Shown here in pieces: positions 39,413-49,635 of a stretch of DNA of 64,000 nucleotides. Where the stretch lies: positions 1-64,000 of the forward strand of contig JAFEAF010000009.1 in NCBI GenBank assembly GCA_018266555.1. The letters are read 5' to 3'. A model generated the notes under the pieces. That model was not told where the DNA came from and ran no database searches. It saw only the letters and a program-made list of their open reading frames with translations. The stretch is from Bacteroidota bacterium. Lineage in GTDB: Bacteria; Bacteroidota; Bacteroidia; Chitinophagales; Chitinophagaceae. Numbering within the stretch: the stretch's first letter is position 1; every line of letters begins with the position of its first letter. A program made the translations under genes and the position numbers.

Positions 39413-41341
39413 ATGAATTATTCATCATATATAGCGTTAATACCACTCTTGCCATTGGCAGGTTTTGTTTTGCTTGGATTGTTTGGAAAAAAATATTTCA
39501 AAACATTTTCCGGCACAATCGGAATATTTCTTTTATTGGCATCAACTGTTTTGGCTCTTTATACAGCATACCAGTATTTTTTTATTAATGGCAAAGTAAA
39601 TGATGTTTATCAATCTATCATTCCAGTAAAATATACCTGGCTTCAGTTCTCTTCCGGCACTTCAATTGATATGGGCATTATACTGGATCCCATTTCAGTA
39701 ATGATGATGGTGGTCGTAACTTTTGTTTCGCTGATGGTTCATATTTTCAGTCTCGGTTATATGAAAAGCGAGGAACGGTTCGGCACTTATTATTCCTTTT
39801 TATCGCTCTTTACATTTTCCATGCTGGGGTTGGTTGTAGCTTCTAATATTTTTCAGATTTATATTTTTTGGGAGCTGGTAGGCGTATCTTCTTATTTGCT
39901 CATCGGGTTTTATTACGACAGGCCATCAGCGGTTGCCGCTTCTAAAAAAGCTTTTGTCGTAACCCGGTTTGCCGATCTTGGTTTTTTGATTGGCATCCTC
40001 ATTTTAGCATTCGAAGGAGGTACTCTTGATTTTAATACATTGATACAACGGCTTACTGATACACAGTCATCACAATTCATCAGTATTACCACTGCTTCAT
40101 TTCTTGGAGTGTCTGTTCTGACATGGGCATTGACATTGGTTTTTATCGGTGGTGCCGGAAAATCTGCTATGTTCCCATTGCATATCTGGTTACCCGATGC
40201 GATGGAAGGCCCCACACCTGTTTCAGCATTGATCCATGCAGCAACAATGGTGGTAGCAGGTGTATATTTAGTGGCGAGATTGTTTCCGGTATTTTCCATC
40301 AATGAATCTTCCTTACATATTGTAACATGGGTGGGAATGTTTTCTGCATTGCTCGCTGCTATCATCGCCTGTACACAAACAGATATAAAAAGAGTGTTGG
40401 CTTTCTCTACCATGTCGCAGATCGGTTATATGATGTTTGCATTGGGTGTGGCTCACAAAAACGGTGAAACGGGTTTGGGTTATACTGCATCCATGTTTCA
40501 CCTCTTCACTCATGCATTTTTCAAATCACTTTTATTTCTATGTGCCGGAGCTATAATTCATTTGGTGCATAGTAATGAAATGCAAGACATGGGAGGATTA
40601 AGAAAATTCATGCCGGTAACTCATCTTACTTTCCTGATTGCATGCCTCGCCATTGCAGGGATCCCTCCATTTGCAGGGTTCTTCAGTAAAGAAGAAATTC
40701 TGCTGGCAACATATCACGCAAATAAAATTGTTTATGTTATTGCATTATTCACTTCGGGGCTGACTGCATTTTATATGTTCCGTTTATATTTTTCTATTTT
40801 CTGGAATAAACCAAAAGAACTACACGGCCATCCACATGAAGGAACATTTTCCATGAAGTTTCCGTTAATTATTCTGGCAACAGGTACGATGGTTGCAGGG
40901 TTCATACCATTTGGTCACTATGTTTCTTCTGACGGGAAAATTTTAGAAACACCATTTCACCTGAATTTTTCCATTGCCCCGGTTCTGTTTGCCTTAACAG
41001 GAATTTTACTGGCATTATGGATGTATAAAAAAGAAAGTAACAGGCCGCATCGTGTAGCATCGGCATTGGGTGGCTTGTATCATTCGGCCTACAAGAAATT
41101 TTACATGGATGAAATTTATTTATTCATAACAAAGAAAATTATTTTCAACCTGGTGGGCAGGCCTGCAAACTGGATTGATAAAAATATTGTTGACGGAACT
41201 ATGAATGGCATTGCATACAGCACTGCAAAAATCTCCGGATGGATTAAAGGCATTCAATCCGGAAAAGTGCAGGGGTATGCCCTGTATTTTTTCAGTGGCA
41301 TTATCCTCCTGGTGATTGTAGTTCTCTATTTATGGAAATAA
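39413..41341 (+). CDS. nuoL: NADH-quinone oxidoreductase subunit L
   Basis: 642 residues, the most distal antiporter-like proton-pumping subunit, about 16 spans with the lateral helix near the C-terminus. Signatures: YIFWELVGVSSYLLIGFYYDRPSA, GGAGKSAMFPLHIWLPDAMEGPTPVSALIHAATMV (channel Lys and His) and LAFSTMSQIGYMMFALGV. The C-terminal YMDEIYLFITKK matches the transition to helix HL. Confidence 0.97.
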   Translation: MNYSSYIALIPLLPLAGFVLLGLFGKKYFKTFSGTIGIFLLLASTVLALYTAYQYFFINGKVNDVYQSIIPVKYTWLQFSSGTSIDMGIILDPISVMMMVVVTFVSLMVHIFSLGYMKSEERFGTYYSFLSLFTFSMLGLVVASNIFQIYIFWELVGVSSYLLIGFYYDRPSAVAASKKAFVVTRFADLGFLIGILILAFEGGTLDFNTLIQRLTDTQSSQFISITTASFLGVSVLTWALTLVFIGGAGKSAMFPLHIWLPDAMEGPTPVSALIHAATMVVAGVYLVARLFPVFSINESSLHIVTWVGMFSALLAAIIACTQTDIKRVLAFSTMSQIGYMMFALGVAHKNGETGLGYTASMFHLFTHAFFKSLLFLCAGAIIHLVHSNEMQDMGGLRKFMPVTHLTFLIACLAIAGIPPFAGFFSKEEILLATYHANKIVYVIALFTSGLTAFYMFRLYFSIFWNKPKELHGHPHEGTFSMKFPLIILATGTMVAGFIPFGHYVSSDGKILETPFHLNFSIAPVLFALTGILLALWMYKKESNRPHRVASALGGLYHSAYKKFYMDEIYLFITKKIIFNLVGRPANWIDKNIVDGTMNGIAYSTAKISGWIKGIQSGKVQGYALYFFSGIILLVIVVLYLWK

Positions 41342-41363
41342 AAAAGATCAATAATAAAATAAA

Positions 41364-42869
41364 ATGAACCTGAACCTGCTTTTATTAATACCAATCCTGA
41401 CTGCCACAGCCGTTCTTTTTTGTAAGGGGCTGAAGCAGGTAAGAACAGTTTCATTCCTGGGATCCGCATTACAATTAGCGCTCAGTTTTATTTTAATGTA
41501 TTACTACTGGCAGGAACGCACTGCCGGCAATAATGCAGCATTTCTTTTTGAAGATAATTTCACATGGTTTGCCCCGCTGCATATCAATTATCATATTGGC
41601 GTGGATGGCATTTCGATTGCGATGATATTGCTCACTTCATTTGTCGTGTTTGCAGGGATCCTGGTATCATGGAAAATGGAACAACTCAGCAAAGAATTTT
41701 TCTTTTTGTTATTATTCCTGAGTGTGGGTGCTTACGGATTTTTTATTTCTCTCGATCTGTTCACTCTTTTCTTTTTCCTGGAGTTGGCAGTGATTCCAAA
41801 ATTTTTATTGATCGGAATCTGGGGAAGCGGGAAAAAAGAATACAGCGCCATGAAACTGGCCCTGATGCTGATGGGTGGTTCTGCGTTGGTGTTTGTTGGC
41901 CTGGCAGGTTTATTTTTTAATACCAACACAGGCGACGGGTCACATACATTCGATATTTTACAGATAGCACAAATGCATATTCCGGTTGCCGTGCAAAAAT
42001 TATTTTTCCCATTTGTTTTTATCGGCTTTGGAATATTCGGCGCATTGTTTCCATTTCACACCTGGGTGCCTGATGGCCACTCTTCCGCTCCTACTGCTGC
42101 TTCCATGTTTCTCGCAGGAATTTCAATGAAACTCGGAGGCTATGGTTGTTTGCGGGTTGCTACATACTTAATGCCTGATGCGGCACAGCAATATTCCACA
42201 ATCATAATTGTATTATCCTGTATTGCGATTTTATATGGTGCATTTGCCACGATGATGCAGACCGACCTGAAATATATAAATGCATATTCATCCGTCAGCC
42301 ATTGCGGGTTTGTTTTACTCGGTATCGGGATGCTGACTCGAACGGCTATTACCGGTGCCGTAATGCAAATGGTTTCGCATGGGTTGATGACAGCGCTTTT
42401 CTTCGCTTGCATCGGGATGATTTATGACCGAACGCATACAAGGCAAATGTCTCAACTGGGTGGATTGCTGAAAATAATGCCTTTTGTTTCCACCGTTTTT
42501 GTGATTGCAGGATTGTGTTCTTTAGGACTGCCAGGCTTCAGTGGATTTGTAGCAGAAGTAACAGTTTTCATGGGATCATGGGAACATAAAGAAGCATTTT
42601 ATAAAATCAGTACCATTATTGCCTGTGCATCCATCGTCGTTACTGCTGTTTATATTTTACGTGCCGTTGGGAAAGCAATCATGGGTCCATTGGCAAAAAC
42701 CGAATATGGTTTATTAAAAGATGCTGCCTGGAATGAAAGAGTAGCTGCGGGGTTATTGATAATTGGGATCGTAGCCATCGGTGTGGCTCCTTTCTGGCTG
42801 AATCAACTGGTGGGGCCAGGTGCAGAATCCATTATGAATAATATCAGCAATGCGGCGGTTATAAAATGA
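41364..42869 (+). CDS. nuoM: NADH-quinone oxidoreductase subunit M
   Basis: 501 residues, antiporter-like subunit with about 14 spans. It carries the channel-defining FFLELAVIPKFLLIGIWG (Glu in span 5), FGALFPFHTWVPDGHSSAPTAASMFLAG (Lys replaced by typical NuoM residues around FHTWVPD) and the YSSVSHCGFVLLGIG helix. 22 bp after nuoL, 10 bp before nuoN. Confidence 0.96.
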   Translation: MNLNLLLLIPILTATAVLFCKGLKQVRTVSFLGSALQLALSFILMYYYWQERTAGNNAAFLFEDNFTWFAPLHINYHIGVDGISIAMILLTSFVVFAGILVSWKMEQLSKEFFFLLLFLSVGAYGFFISLDLFTLFFFLELAVIPKFLLIGIWGSGKKEYSAMKLALMLMGGSALVFVGLAGLFFNTNTGDGSHTFDILQIAQMHIPVAVQKLFFPFVFIGFGIFGALFPFHTWVPDGHSSAPTAASMFLAGISMKLGGYGCLRVATYLMPDAAQQYSTIIIVLSCIAILYGAFATMMQTDLKYINAYSSVSHCGFVLLGIGMLTRTAITGAVMQMVSHGLMTALFFACIGMIYDRTHTRQMSQLGGLLKIMPFVSTVFVIAGLCSLGLPGFSGFVAEVTVFMGSWEHKEAFYKISTIIACASIVVTAVYILRAVGKAIMGPLAKTEYGLLKDAAWNERVAAGLLIIGIVAIGVAPFWLNQLVGPGAESIMNNISNAAVIK

Positions 42870-42879
42870 ACAACGAATT

Positions 42880-44307
42880 ATGTGGAATGATTATTTACAA
42901 TTGATGAAATCAGAATGGATGGTGATTATTGTCATCTTCATTCTTTTATTTTTAAAACTGGGAAAAAAGGAACGAAACACGGAATCATTGCTGCATTTCA
43001 TCAATGTCCTTTTGTTCATCAACCTCGCTTCGGGATTTATTTACCATCGTGACGGATCTTTATTTGGCGATATGTTTCACAGCAACAGCCTGCTGGCTTT
43101 TGAAAAAAATGTACTTAGTCTCGGCACATTGATCATTTCCATGCAATCATTTCATTGGTTAAAAAATCATAAGCATATACTGGAATTTTATATTTTGCTG
43201 CTTTCCACTTTGCTCGGGATGTTTTTCATGCTTTCCAGTAATAATCTTCTGATGTTTTACCTCGGCCTGGAACTTTCCACCATTCCGCTTGCAGCATTAG
43301 CCAATTTTGATTTGGAAAAAAGGGTTTCTTCTGAAGCAGCTATGAAGTTGATATTGTCTTCTGCGTTTTCATCGGGATTATTGTTGTTTGGTATTTCCAT
43401 GTTGTATGGCAGCACCGGCACACTGAATTACCTGGAGTTATCACAACAGCTCACCGGCACTCCGCTTCAGATTTTATCCTTTGTAATGTTTGCTGCCGGG
43501 TTTGGGTTTAAAATATCAGCGGTGCCATTTCATTTATGGACAGCCGATGTGTATGAGGGTTCACCGGTTGCTGTTACATCATACCTCTCGGTGATTTCAA
43601 AAGGTGCTATTCTATTTGTTTTTGTCTCGGTATTATACCAGGTATTTCACCACATGGCTTTGGCATGGTATAATCTTATTTTCATTATTTCGGTACTCAC
43701 TATGACCATTGGAAATTTATTTGCACTCCGCCAGCAGAATATGAAACGGTTCCTTGCTTTCTCGTCCATCTCTCAGGTAGGTTTTATTTTGATCGGTATC
43801 ACCGGGCAATCAGCCGCAGGCAGCGCTTCGGTGATTTATTTTGTTTTGATCTATGTATTTTCCAATCTCGGCGCTTTTGGTGTTGTGTCATTAGTAAGTG
43901 CCCTGACCGGAAAAGAAACGGTGAATGATTATAAAGGTTTTTATAAAAACAACAGGGTGCTGAGCTGGGTGTTGGCTATTTCATTGTTCTCATTGGCAGG
44001 AATTCCGCCCACGGCAGGGTTTTTCGGAAAATTCTTTTTGTTATTGGCAGGAGCCGGAACCACTCATCAATCAGGCGGGCAGATAAATTATTTACTCATT
44101 GTCATTGCTGCGTTGAACATGGTGATTTCCCTGTATTATTATTTGCGTATCATCAGGGCTATGTTTATGGATAGTACTGAGCAACCGATAGAAAAAATAA
44201 AATCATCTTTTTCGCCCAATCTTTCATTTATTATCTGTATAGCAGGTATCCTGATTACAGGTATTGCCAGTGGTGCGTATAACTATATTTATTCTTTGGT
44301 AAAATGA
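42880..44307 (+). CDS. nuoN: NADH-quinone oxidoreductase subunit N
   Basis: 475 residues, third large antiporter-like subunit (about 14 spans) and last gene of the operon. Conserved FYLGLELSTIPLAAL (Glu in span 5), GFKISAVPFHLWTADVYEGSPVAVTSYLSVISKGA (channel Lys) and AFSSISQVGFILIGI are present. The operon therefore ends with all three pump subunits, confirming a complete membrane arm. Confidence 0.96.
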   Translation: MWNDYLQLMKSEWMVIIVIFILLFLKLGKKERNTESLLHFINVLLFINLASGFIYHRDGSLFGDMFHSNSLLAFEKNVLSLGTLIISMQSFHWLKNHKHILEFYILLLSTLLGMFFMLSSNNLLMFYLGLELSTIPLAALANFDLEKRVSSEAAMKLILSSAFSSGLLLFGISMLYGSTGTLNYLELSQQLTGTPLQILSFVMFAAGFGFKISAVPFHLWTADVYEGSPVAVTSYLSVISKGAILFVFVSVLYQVFHHMALAWYNLIFIISVLTMTIGNLFALRQQNMKRFLAFSSISQVGFILIGITGQSAAGSASVIYFVLIYVFSNLGAFGVVSLVSALTGKETVNDYKGFYKNNRVLSWVLAISLFSLAGIPPTAGFFGKFFLLLAGAGTTHQSGGQINYLLIVIAALNMVISLYYYLRIIRAMFMDSTEQPIEKIKSSFSPNLSFIICIAGILITGIASGAYNYIYSLVK

Positions 44308-44316
44308 AAAACCGGA

Positions 44317-44344
44317 ATTTTGATTTTGACTTTTACTTTTGAAT
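44317..44344. repeat. Degenerate heptanucleotide array behind nuoN
   Basis: Four in-phase units of the TTTTGAC family (for example ATTTTGA, TTTTGAC) between the nuoN stop and the start of the next gene, 12 bases upstream of its ATG. Confidence 0.6.
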
Positions 44345-44355
44345 TTATAAATAAA

Positions 44356-44733
44356 ATGGCTATTAATAAAAATCATGAATTTGAAGATCTGAACGGTATT
44401 AAATGTGCTGTTGTGGAGAAGAATGTTTCGCCGGAGAGAGTGGGATTCCTGAAACAGCTTTTAGAATTCAATAATTATACGGTTGTTATTGTTCCTACAC
44501 CACCTCCCAAAGCTGCACCTGCAGTACCAAAAGAAGGTGAAACAACTCCTGCACCGGCTCCTGTTGCATCCGCCACTTTCACTGTCGGGGTGACCAACCT
44601 TTCGTTTAATGCAGTCAATGCTGTATTCGGAAGAATGTTGCGAACTAAGGATGGTCATATTGTCACGTTAGCTTACTGGAATCAAAAAGATTCAGTAAGC
44701 CATGATGATATTCCTTATTTTGAAAAGGAATGA
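44356..44733 (+). CDS. Small protein of unknown function with a Pro/Ala-rich linker
   Basis: 125 residues from the ATG at 44356; an earlier in-frame ATG would translate the heptamer array and is rejected. Residues 1-45 form a first alpha/beta part (GIKCAVVEKNVSPERVGFLKQLLEFNNYTVVIV). A Pro/Ala-rich linker (about 47-75) follows, then a second part (FTVGVTNLSFNAVNAVFGRMLRTKDG). No signal peptide. Position 48 bp behind nuoN suggests co-transcription with complex I, but no functional link is shown. I do not recognise a named family. Confidence 0.7.
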   Translation: MAINKNHEFEDLNGIKCAVVEKNVSPERVGFLKQLLEFNNYTVVIVPTPPPKAAPAVPKEGETTPAPAPVASATFTVGVTNLSFNAVNAVFGRMLRTKDGHIVTLAYWNQKDSVSHDDIPYFEKE

Positions 44734-44773
44734 TTTATTATGTAACGACCTCGCAGCTTTAAAAATTTTAATT

Positions 44774-45223
44774 ATGGAAATCAAAAATCTTTTTGATCCT
44801 GCAGTAAAGCAGGAACTCATTAACCGGATCAACACACTGACCCCTGAAAGCAAACGCAAATGGGGAAAGATGGATGCGGCTCAGATGATGGCACATTTGC
44901 AGGCGCCTATGGGAGTAGCATTAGGTACACATCCTTTGAAAGGAAATCCGCTATTGAAAATGATCATGCCTTTATTTAAAAAGGCATTGTATGATGAAAA
45001 ACCATGGAAGCAGGGTTTACCTACGGCAAAATCATTTGTCACTACGGGTGAGCCTAAAAATTTTGATGAGGAAAAAAGAAAGTTATTGGAAATGCTGAAT
45101 CATTTTTCAGAAAATAATATGATAAGTGAAGATCATCCGGTATTCGGTAAGCTTTCCAAAGAACAATGGAGTAAAGCTACCTGGAAACATTTTGACCACC
45201 ATCTCCGGCAATTTGGCGCCTGA
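44774..45223 (+). CDS. DUF1569/DinB-like small protein
   Basis: 149 residues from the ATG at 44774. The upstream in-frame ATG at 44702 overlaps the previous gene and gives an untypical leader. The pattern RKWGKMDAAQMMAHLQAPMGVALG and the terminal WSKATWKHFDHHLRQFG fits the DUF1569 branch of the DinB-like four-helix-bundle superfamily, whose His residues can form a metal site (HL, HPVFG, HFDHHLRQF). Members occur in stress and thiol metabolism contexts, but the role here is unknown. Confidence 0.78.
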   Translation: MEIKNLFDPAVKQELINRINTLTPESKRKWGKMDAAQMMAHLQAPMGVALGTHPLKGNPLLKMIMPLFKKALYDEKPWKQGLPTAKSFVTTGEPKNFDEEKRKLLEMLNHFSENNMISEDHPVFGKLSKEQWSKATWKHFDHHLRQFGA

Positions 45224-45256
45224 TTAAAATCATATCATAAAAGATGAAAGCTCCCT

Positions 45257-45264
45257 TATCTTTG
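45257..45264 (+). promoter_or_regulatory. Candidate -7 box for the tryptophanase/TPL genes
   Basis: TATCTTTG fits the TAnnTTTG consensus, 129 bases upstream of the tryptophanase ATG. If used, it leaves an untranslated leader of about 120 nucleotides, unusually long for this window. No convincing -33 box. Confidence 0.4.
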
Positions 45265-45268
45265 TTTC

Positions 45269-45319
45269 ATGCCACAGTTCATGATTGTCTGGAAAAATAT
45301 CATTCGTAAACCCACCTGA
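45269..45319 (+). promoter_or_regulatory. Possible leader-peptide ORF upstream of tryptophanase
   Basis: A 16-codon frame encodes MPQFMIVWKNIIRKPT with one Trp and a Pro next to the end. An internal ATG at 45281 gives a 12-residue version. Its TGA is the first part of a 7-bp inverted repeat (TGACTTA at 45317-45323, TAAGTCA at 45337-45343) enclosing a pyrimidine-rich loop. This resembles in outline the tnaC leader of enterobacterial tna operons (Trp, then Pro at the stop), but the Trp-Pro spacing differs. Chance is a serious alternative. Confidence 0.3.
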
Positions 45320-45393
45320 CTTATCCCCCTCTTTATTAAGTCAACAATTTATTTTGCATAACCAGCCGGCAACGGCTGATAAAAATTTCATGA

Positions 45394-46773
45394 ATGAAAA
45401 CGATTATTGAACCTTTCCGTATCAAATCGGTGGAGCCGATTTATTTTACCACGAAAGAAGAACGAAAAAAAATTTTAGCAAAAGCGGATTATAATCCTTT
45501 TTGCATCCCCGCAAAAGATGTGTTGATAGATCTGCTGACAGACAGCGGCACCAGTGCCATGAGCAGCAGCCAATGGGCAGGTATCATGTTGGGTGATGAA
45601 TCTTATGCAGGCAGCAGCAGCTTTTTCAAATTTGAAGATTCCGTAAAAAAAATTACGGGTATGCAGTACATCATCCCCACTCACCAGGGAAGGGCCGCTG
45701 AAAAAATAATTTTCACCATACTTGGAGGTAAAGGAAAATATTTCATCAGTAACACTTTATTCGACACCACCCGTGCCAATATTGAATTTTCAGGTGCAGA
45801 GGGAATTGACTGCCTTTGCGAAGAAGGTAAGTATCCCAATATTCCGGCTCCATTCAAGGGAAATATCGATATTGATGTTCTTCGAAAAATAATAGATGAA
45901 AAAGGCGCTGCAAATATTCCCATGGTTATTATCACTATCACGAATAATTCAGGTGGTGGCCAGCCCGTAAGTATGCAAAACATTAAAGATACAAGACGTA
46001 TTTGCAATGAATATAAAATTCCGTTATTCATTGATGCCTGTCGATTTGCTGAAAATGCTTATTTCATCAAGTTGAGAGAAAAAGGTTACTCCAATAAATC
46101 AGTTCCTGAAATTGCCCGGGAATTATTTTCTTATGCAGATGGCTGCACCATGAGTGCCAAAAAAGATGCCTTTGCCAATATCGGTGGATTTTTAGCTATG
46201 AATGATCCGGATCTCGCAGTCAGATGCAGAAATTTGCTGGTCATCACTGAAGGATTTACCACTTATGGAGGACTTGCAGGCCGGGATCTTGAAGCCATTG
46301 CTGTCGGACTGCAGGAAGTAATGGAAGAACCCTACCTGCAATACCGGATAAGAAGTATTGAATACCTCAGTAATAAACTTATAGCTGCAGGAGTGCCACT
46401 GATGCAACCTGCAGGGGGACATGCCGTATATCTCGACGCAAAATCATTTTTACCACACATACCTGTAGATCAATACCCCGGGCAATCTCTTGTCTGTGCA
46501 TTGTATGAAGAAGGCGGTATCCGTTCGGTAGAGATCGGATCGTTGATGTTTGGGAAGTATGATGATAAGGGTAAATTGATTCCCTCTCAAATGGAGCTGG
46601 TGCGGTTAGCTGTTCCCCGCAGAGTATATACTCAAAGCCATATAGATTATGTTGCTGAGGTGATCATTGAAGTATTCAATCGCAGGAACGAAATAAAAGG
46701 ATTACAAATTACAGAAGAAGCTCCGTTATTAAGACATTTTACCGTAAAACTAAAACCGGTGCAGGAATACTAA
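45394..46773 (+). CDS. tnaA: Tryptophanase (tryptophan indole-lyase)
   Basis: 459 residues. PLP-dependent beta-eliminating lyase that cleaves L-tryptophan to indole, pyruvate and ammonia. Family motifs: [31 protein letters not shown], the Schiff-base Lys at 257 in MSAKKDA, and YGGLAGRD. Two positions separate tryptophanase from tyrosine phenol-lyase: here Asp124 (LFDTTR) and Ile381 (SVEIGS), as in tryptophanases, whereas the downstream paralogue has Thr and Arg. The first residues (EPFRIKSVEPI) also fit. Probably co-transcribed with the next gene (45-bp gap). A few enzymes of this family act on both substrates, so side activity on Tyr, Ser or Cys is expected. Confidence 0.88.
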   Translation: MKTIIEPFRIKSVEPIYFTTKEERKKILAKADYNPFCIPAKDVLIDLLTDSGTSAMSSSQWAGIMLGDESYAGSSSFFKFEDSVKKITGMQYIIPTHQGRAAEKIIFTILGGKGKYFISNTLFDTTRANIEFSGAEGIDCLCEEGKYPNIPAPFKGNIDIDVLRKIIDEKGAANIPMVIITITNNSGGGQPVSMQNIKDTRRICNEYKIPLFIDACRFAENAYFIKLREKGYSNKSVPEIARELFSYADGCTMSAKKDAFANIGGFLAMNDPDLAVRCRNLLVITEGFTTYGGLAGRDLEAIAVGLQEVMEEPYLQYRIRSIEYLSNKLIAAGVPLMQPAGGHAVYLDAKSFLPHIPVDQYPGQSLVCALYEEGGIRSVEIGSLMFGKYDDKGKLIPSQMELVRLAVPRRVYTQSHIDYVAEVIIEVFNRRNEIKGLQITEEAPLLRHFTVKLKPVQEY

Positions 46774-48204
<1,431 letters not shown>

Positions 48205-48206
48205 TT

Positions 48207-48809
48207 TTATTTTCTCAAAAGTTCACCAAGTTTTTTAAAAGAATCAAAAGGTCCTTTATCAATAAAAGTATTGGATAGCCATGACGGAATGCTTCCGCCC
48301 GGATCCGCTTCGAGGATATAATCAATATGTATGGTTTGTTCGGTAGGCATGGTTACTTTCCAATAAGCATAGTAATGCGGAATTCGCACTTTACCTGGTT
48401 TTTCAGGAATGAAACCGGGGTCGCCTTTTGCAACAATAGTCAAAAAATCCGGCAAGTGTTCGGTTTGCATTTGAATATGAATCACGGCATCCCGATTGTT
48501 GAGTGGCCAGGGAAAATAAATTTCAGAATAATACCAAAAATCCAGCGGATTGTTTTTTTTAAGAAAATAACTTGTTTTGGCATTATATGCCCATTCAGTA
48601 TTTCGGGAGGCATCACTAAGCAGGGAAAATAGTTTTACGTATGTGCCCGGGAAAGTGCAAACTACACGAACTGCTTTATAATTAGTGCCGGCTACATCAG
48701 AAAGATAGACTTTAATCCCTCCTTTGTCTTTATCCAGTTTCCATTGGTATTGCCCCATACTGATATCACACACACCAATCAATAAAATTAAAATAAATAC
48801 TTGCTTCAT
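48207..48809 (-). CDS. START-domain lipid-binding-like exported protein
   Basis: 200 residues. A signal peptide (MKQVFILILLIGVCDISMGQ) is followed by a domain of about 180 residues with the START pattern: WKLDKDKGGIKVYLSD, a central RNTEWAYNAK, YYSEIYFPWPLNNRD (typical START loop) and a C-terminal helix (PFDSFKKLGELLRK). START domains bind lipids or other hydrophobic ligands in a deep pocket. Periplasmic location is inferred. Convergent with tpl, with only 2 bp between stop codons. Confidence 0.85.
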   Translation of the reverse strand: MKQVFILILLIGVCDISMGQYQWKLDKDKGGIKVYLSDVAGTNYKAVRVVCTFPGTYVKLFSLLSDASRNTEWAYNAKTSYFLKKNNPLDFWYYSEIYFPWPLNNRDAVIHIQMQTEHLPDFLTIVAKGDPGFIPEKPGKVRIPHYYAYWKVTMPTEQTIHIDYILEADPGGSIPSWLSNTFIDKGPFDSFKKLGELLRK

Positions 48810-48959
48810 AGGAATGAAAATTCAAATATCCGGGTATTATCACAAAGCTGAAACAATATACATTATTAATTCTTATCCTTTGTTTTTTACAGATCTAAAT
48901 TATCAAAATAAGGGGGAGTGCAAATAACTGAAATAGTAGTTTCTCAATCGAATATCTGG

Positions 48960-48987
48960 TTGCAGTTCACATAATTTTGTACTTTAA
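48960..48987 (+). promoter_or_regulatory. Candidate promoter of the HAD hydrolase gene
   Basis: A TTG at 48960-48962 (-33) and TACTTTAA at 48980-48987 (-7, one base off TAnnTTTG), separated by 17 bases. The start codon is 30 bases further on. Confidence 0.4.
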
Positions 48988-49017
48988 TTTTTAGTTTCTA
49001 ATTTTCTTTCCCGGAGT

Positions 49018-49635
49018 ATGAAAATAAAACAACCTGTCACCACCATCTTTACTGACATAGGAGGTGTATTGCTTACAAACGGCTGGGATCGTGGAAGCCG
49101 CAAAAAAGCTATTGATTATTTTAACCTGGATGCTGAAGAAACAGAAGAACGTCATCATCTCACTTTTGATACCTATGAAGTGGGTAAGATTACATTGGAT
49201 GAATATCTGAACCGGGTTGTATTTTATAAAAAAAGATCGTTTAGCCGACAACAGTTCCGTGAATTTATGTTTAATAGATCAATGCCATTGCCGGGGATGC
49301 TGCAACTGATGACACAATTAAAAAAAAGAAATAAAATAAAAATAGCTGTGGTCAGTAATGAAGGCAGGGAGTTAGCTGAATACCGTATTAAAGAATTCAA
49401 ATTAAATGCGTTTACGGATTTTTTTATTGTTTCCAGCTTCGTTCATTTCAGAAAACCGGATGCTGATATTTTTAAAATTGCATTAGATACGGCCCAGGTA
49501 CATCCCGAACAGGTAATTTACATTGAAGACCGTCCCATGTTTGTACAGGTAGCTTCGGGTTTGGGTATTCACGGCCTGCATCATATTGATCATACAACCA
49601 CAAGGGAAGTTCTCAGAAAATTTGGGTTAAAGTAG
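49018..49635 (+). CDS. HAD-superfamily hydrolase (subfamily IA)
   Basis: 205 residues. Motif I is FTDIGGVLL (nucleophile D13; the second acid is replaced by Gly, as in many subfamily IA members). A helical cap of about 80 residues follows, then motif II VVSNEG, motif III Lys in HFRKPDADIF and motif IV IEDRPMF. Phosphatase or dehalogenase chemistry is expected; the DxGG form also occurs in members with epoxide-hydrolase-like or non-catalytic roles, so the substrate is open. Monocistronic. Confidence 0.88.
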   Translation: MKIKQPVTTIFTDIGGVLLTNGWDRGSRKKAIDYFNLDAEETEERHHLTFDTYEVGKITLDEYLNRVVFYKKRSFSRQQFREFMFNRSMPLPGMLQLMTQLKKRNKIKIAVVSNEGRELAEYRIKEFKLNAFTDFFIVSSFVHFRKPDADIFKIALDTAQVHPEQVIYIEDRPMFVQVASGLGIHGLHHIDHTTTREVLRKFGLK

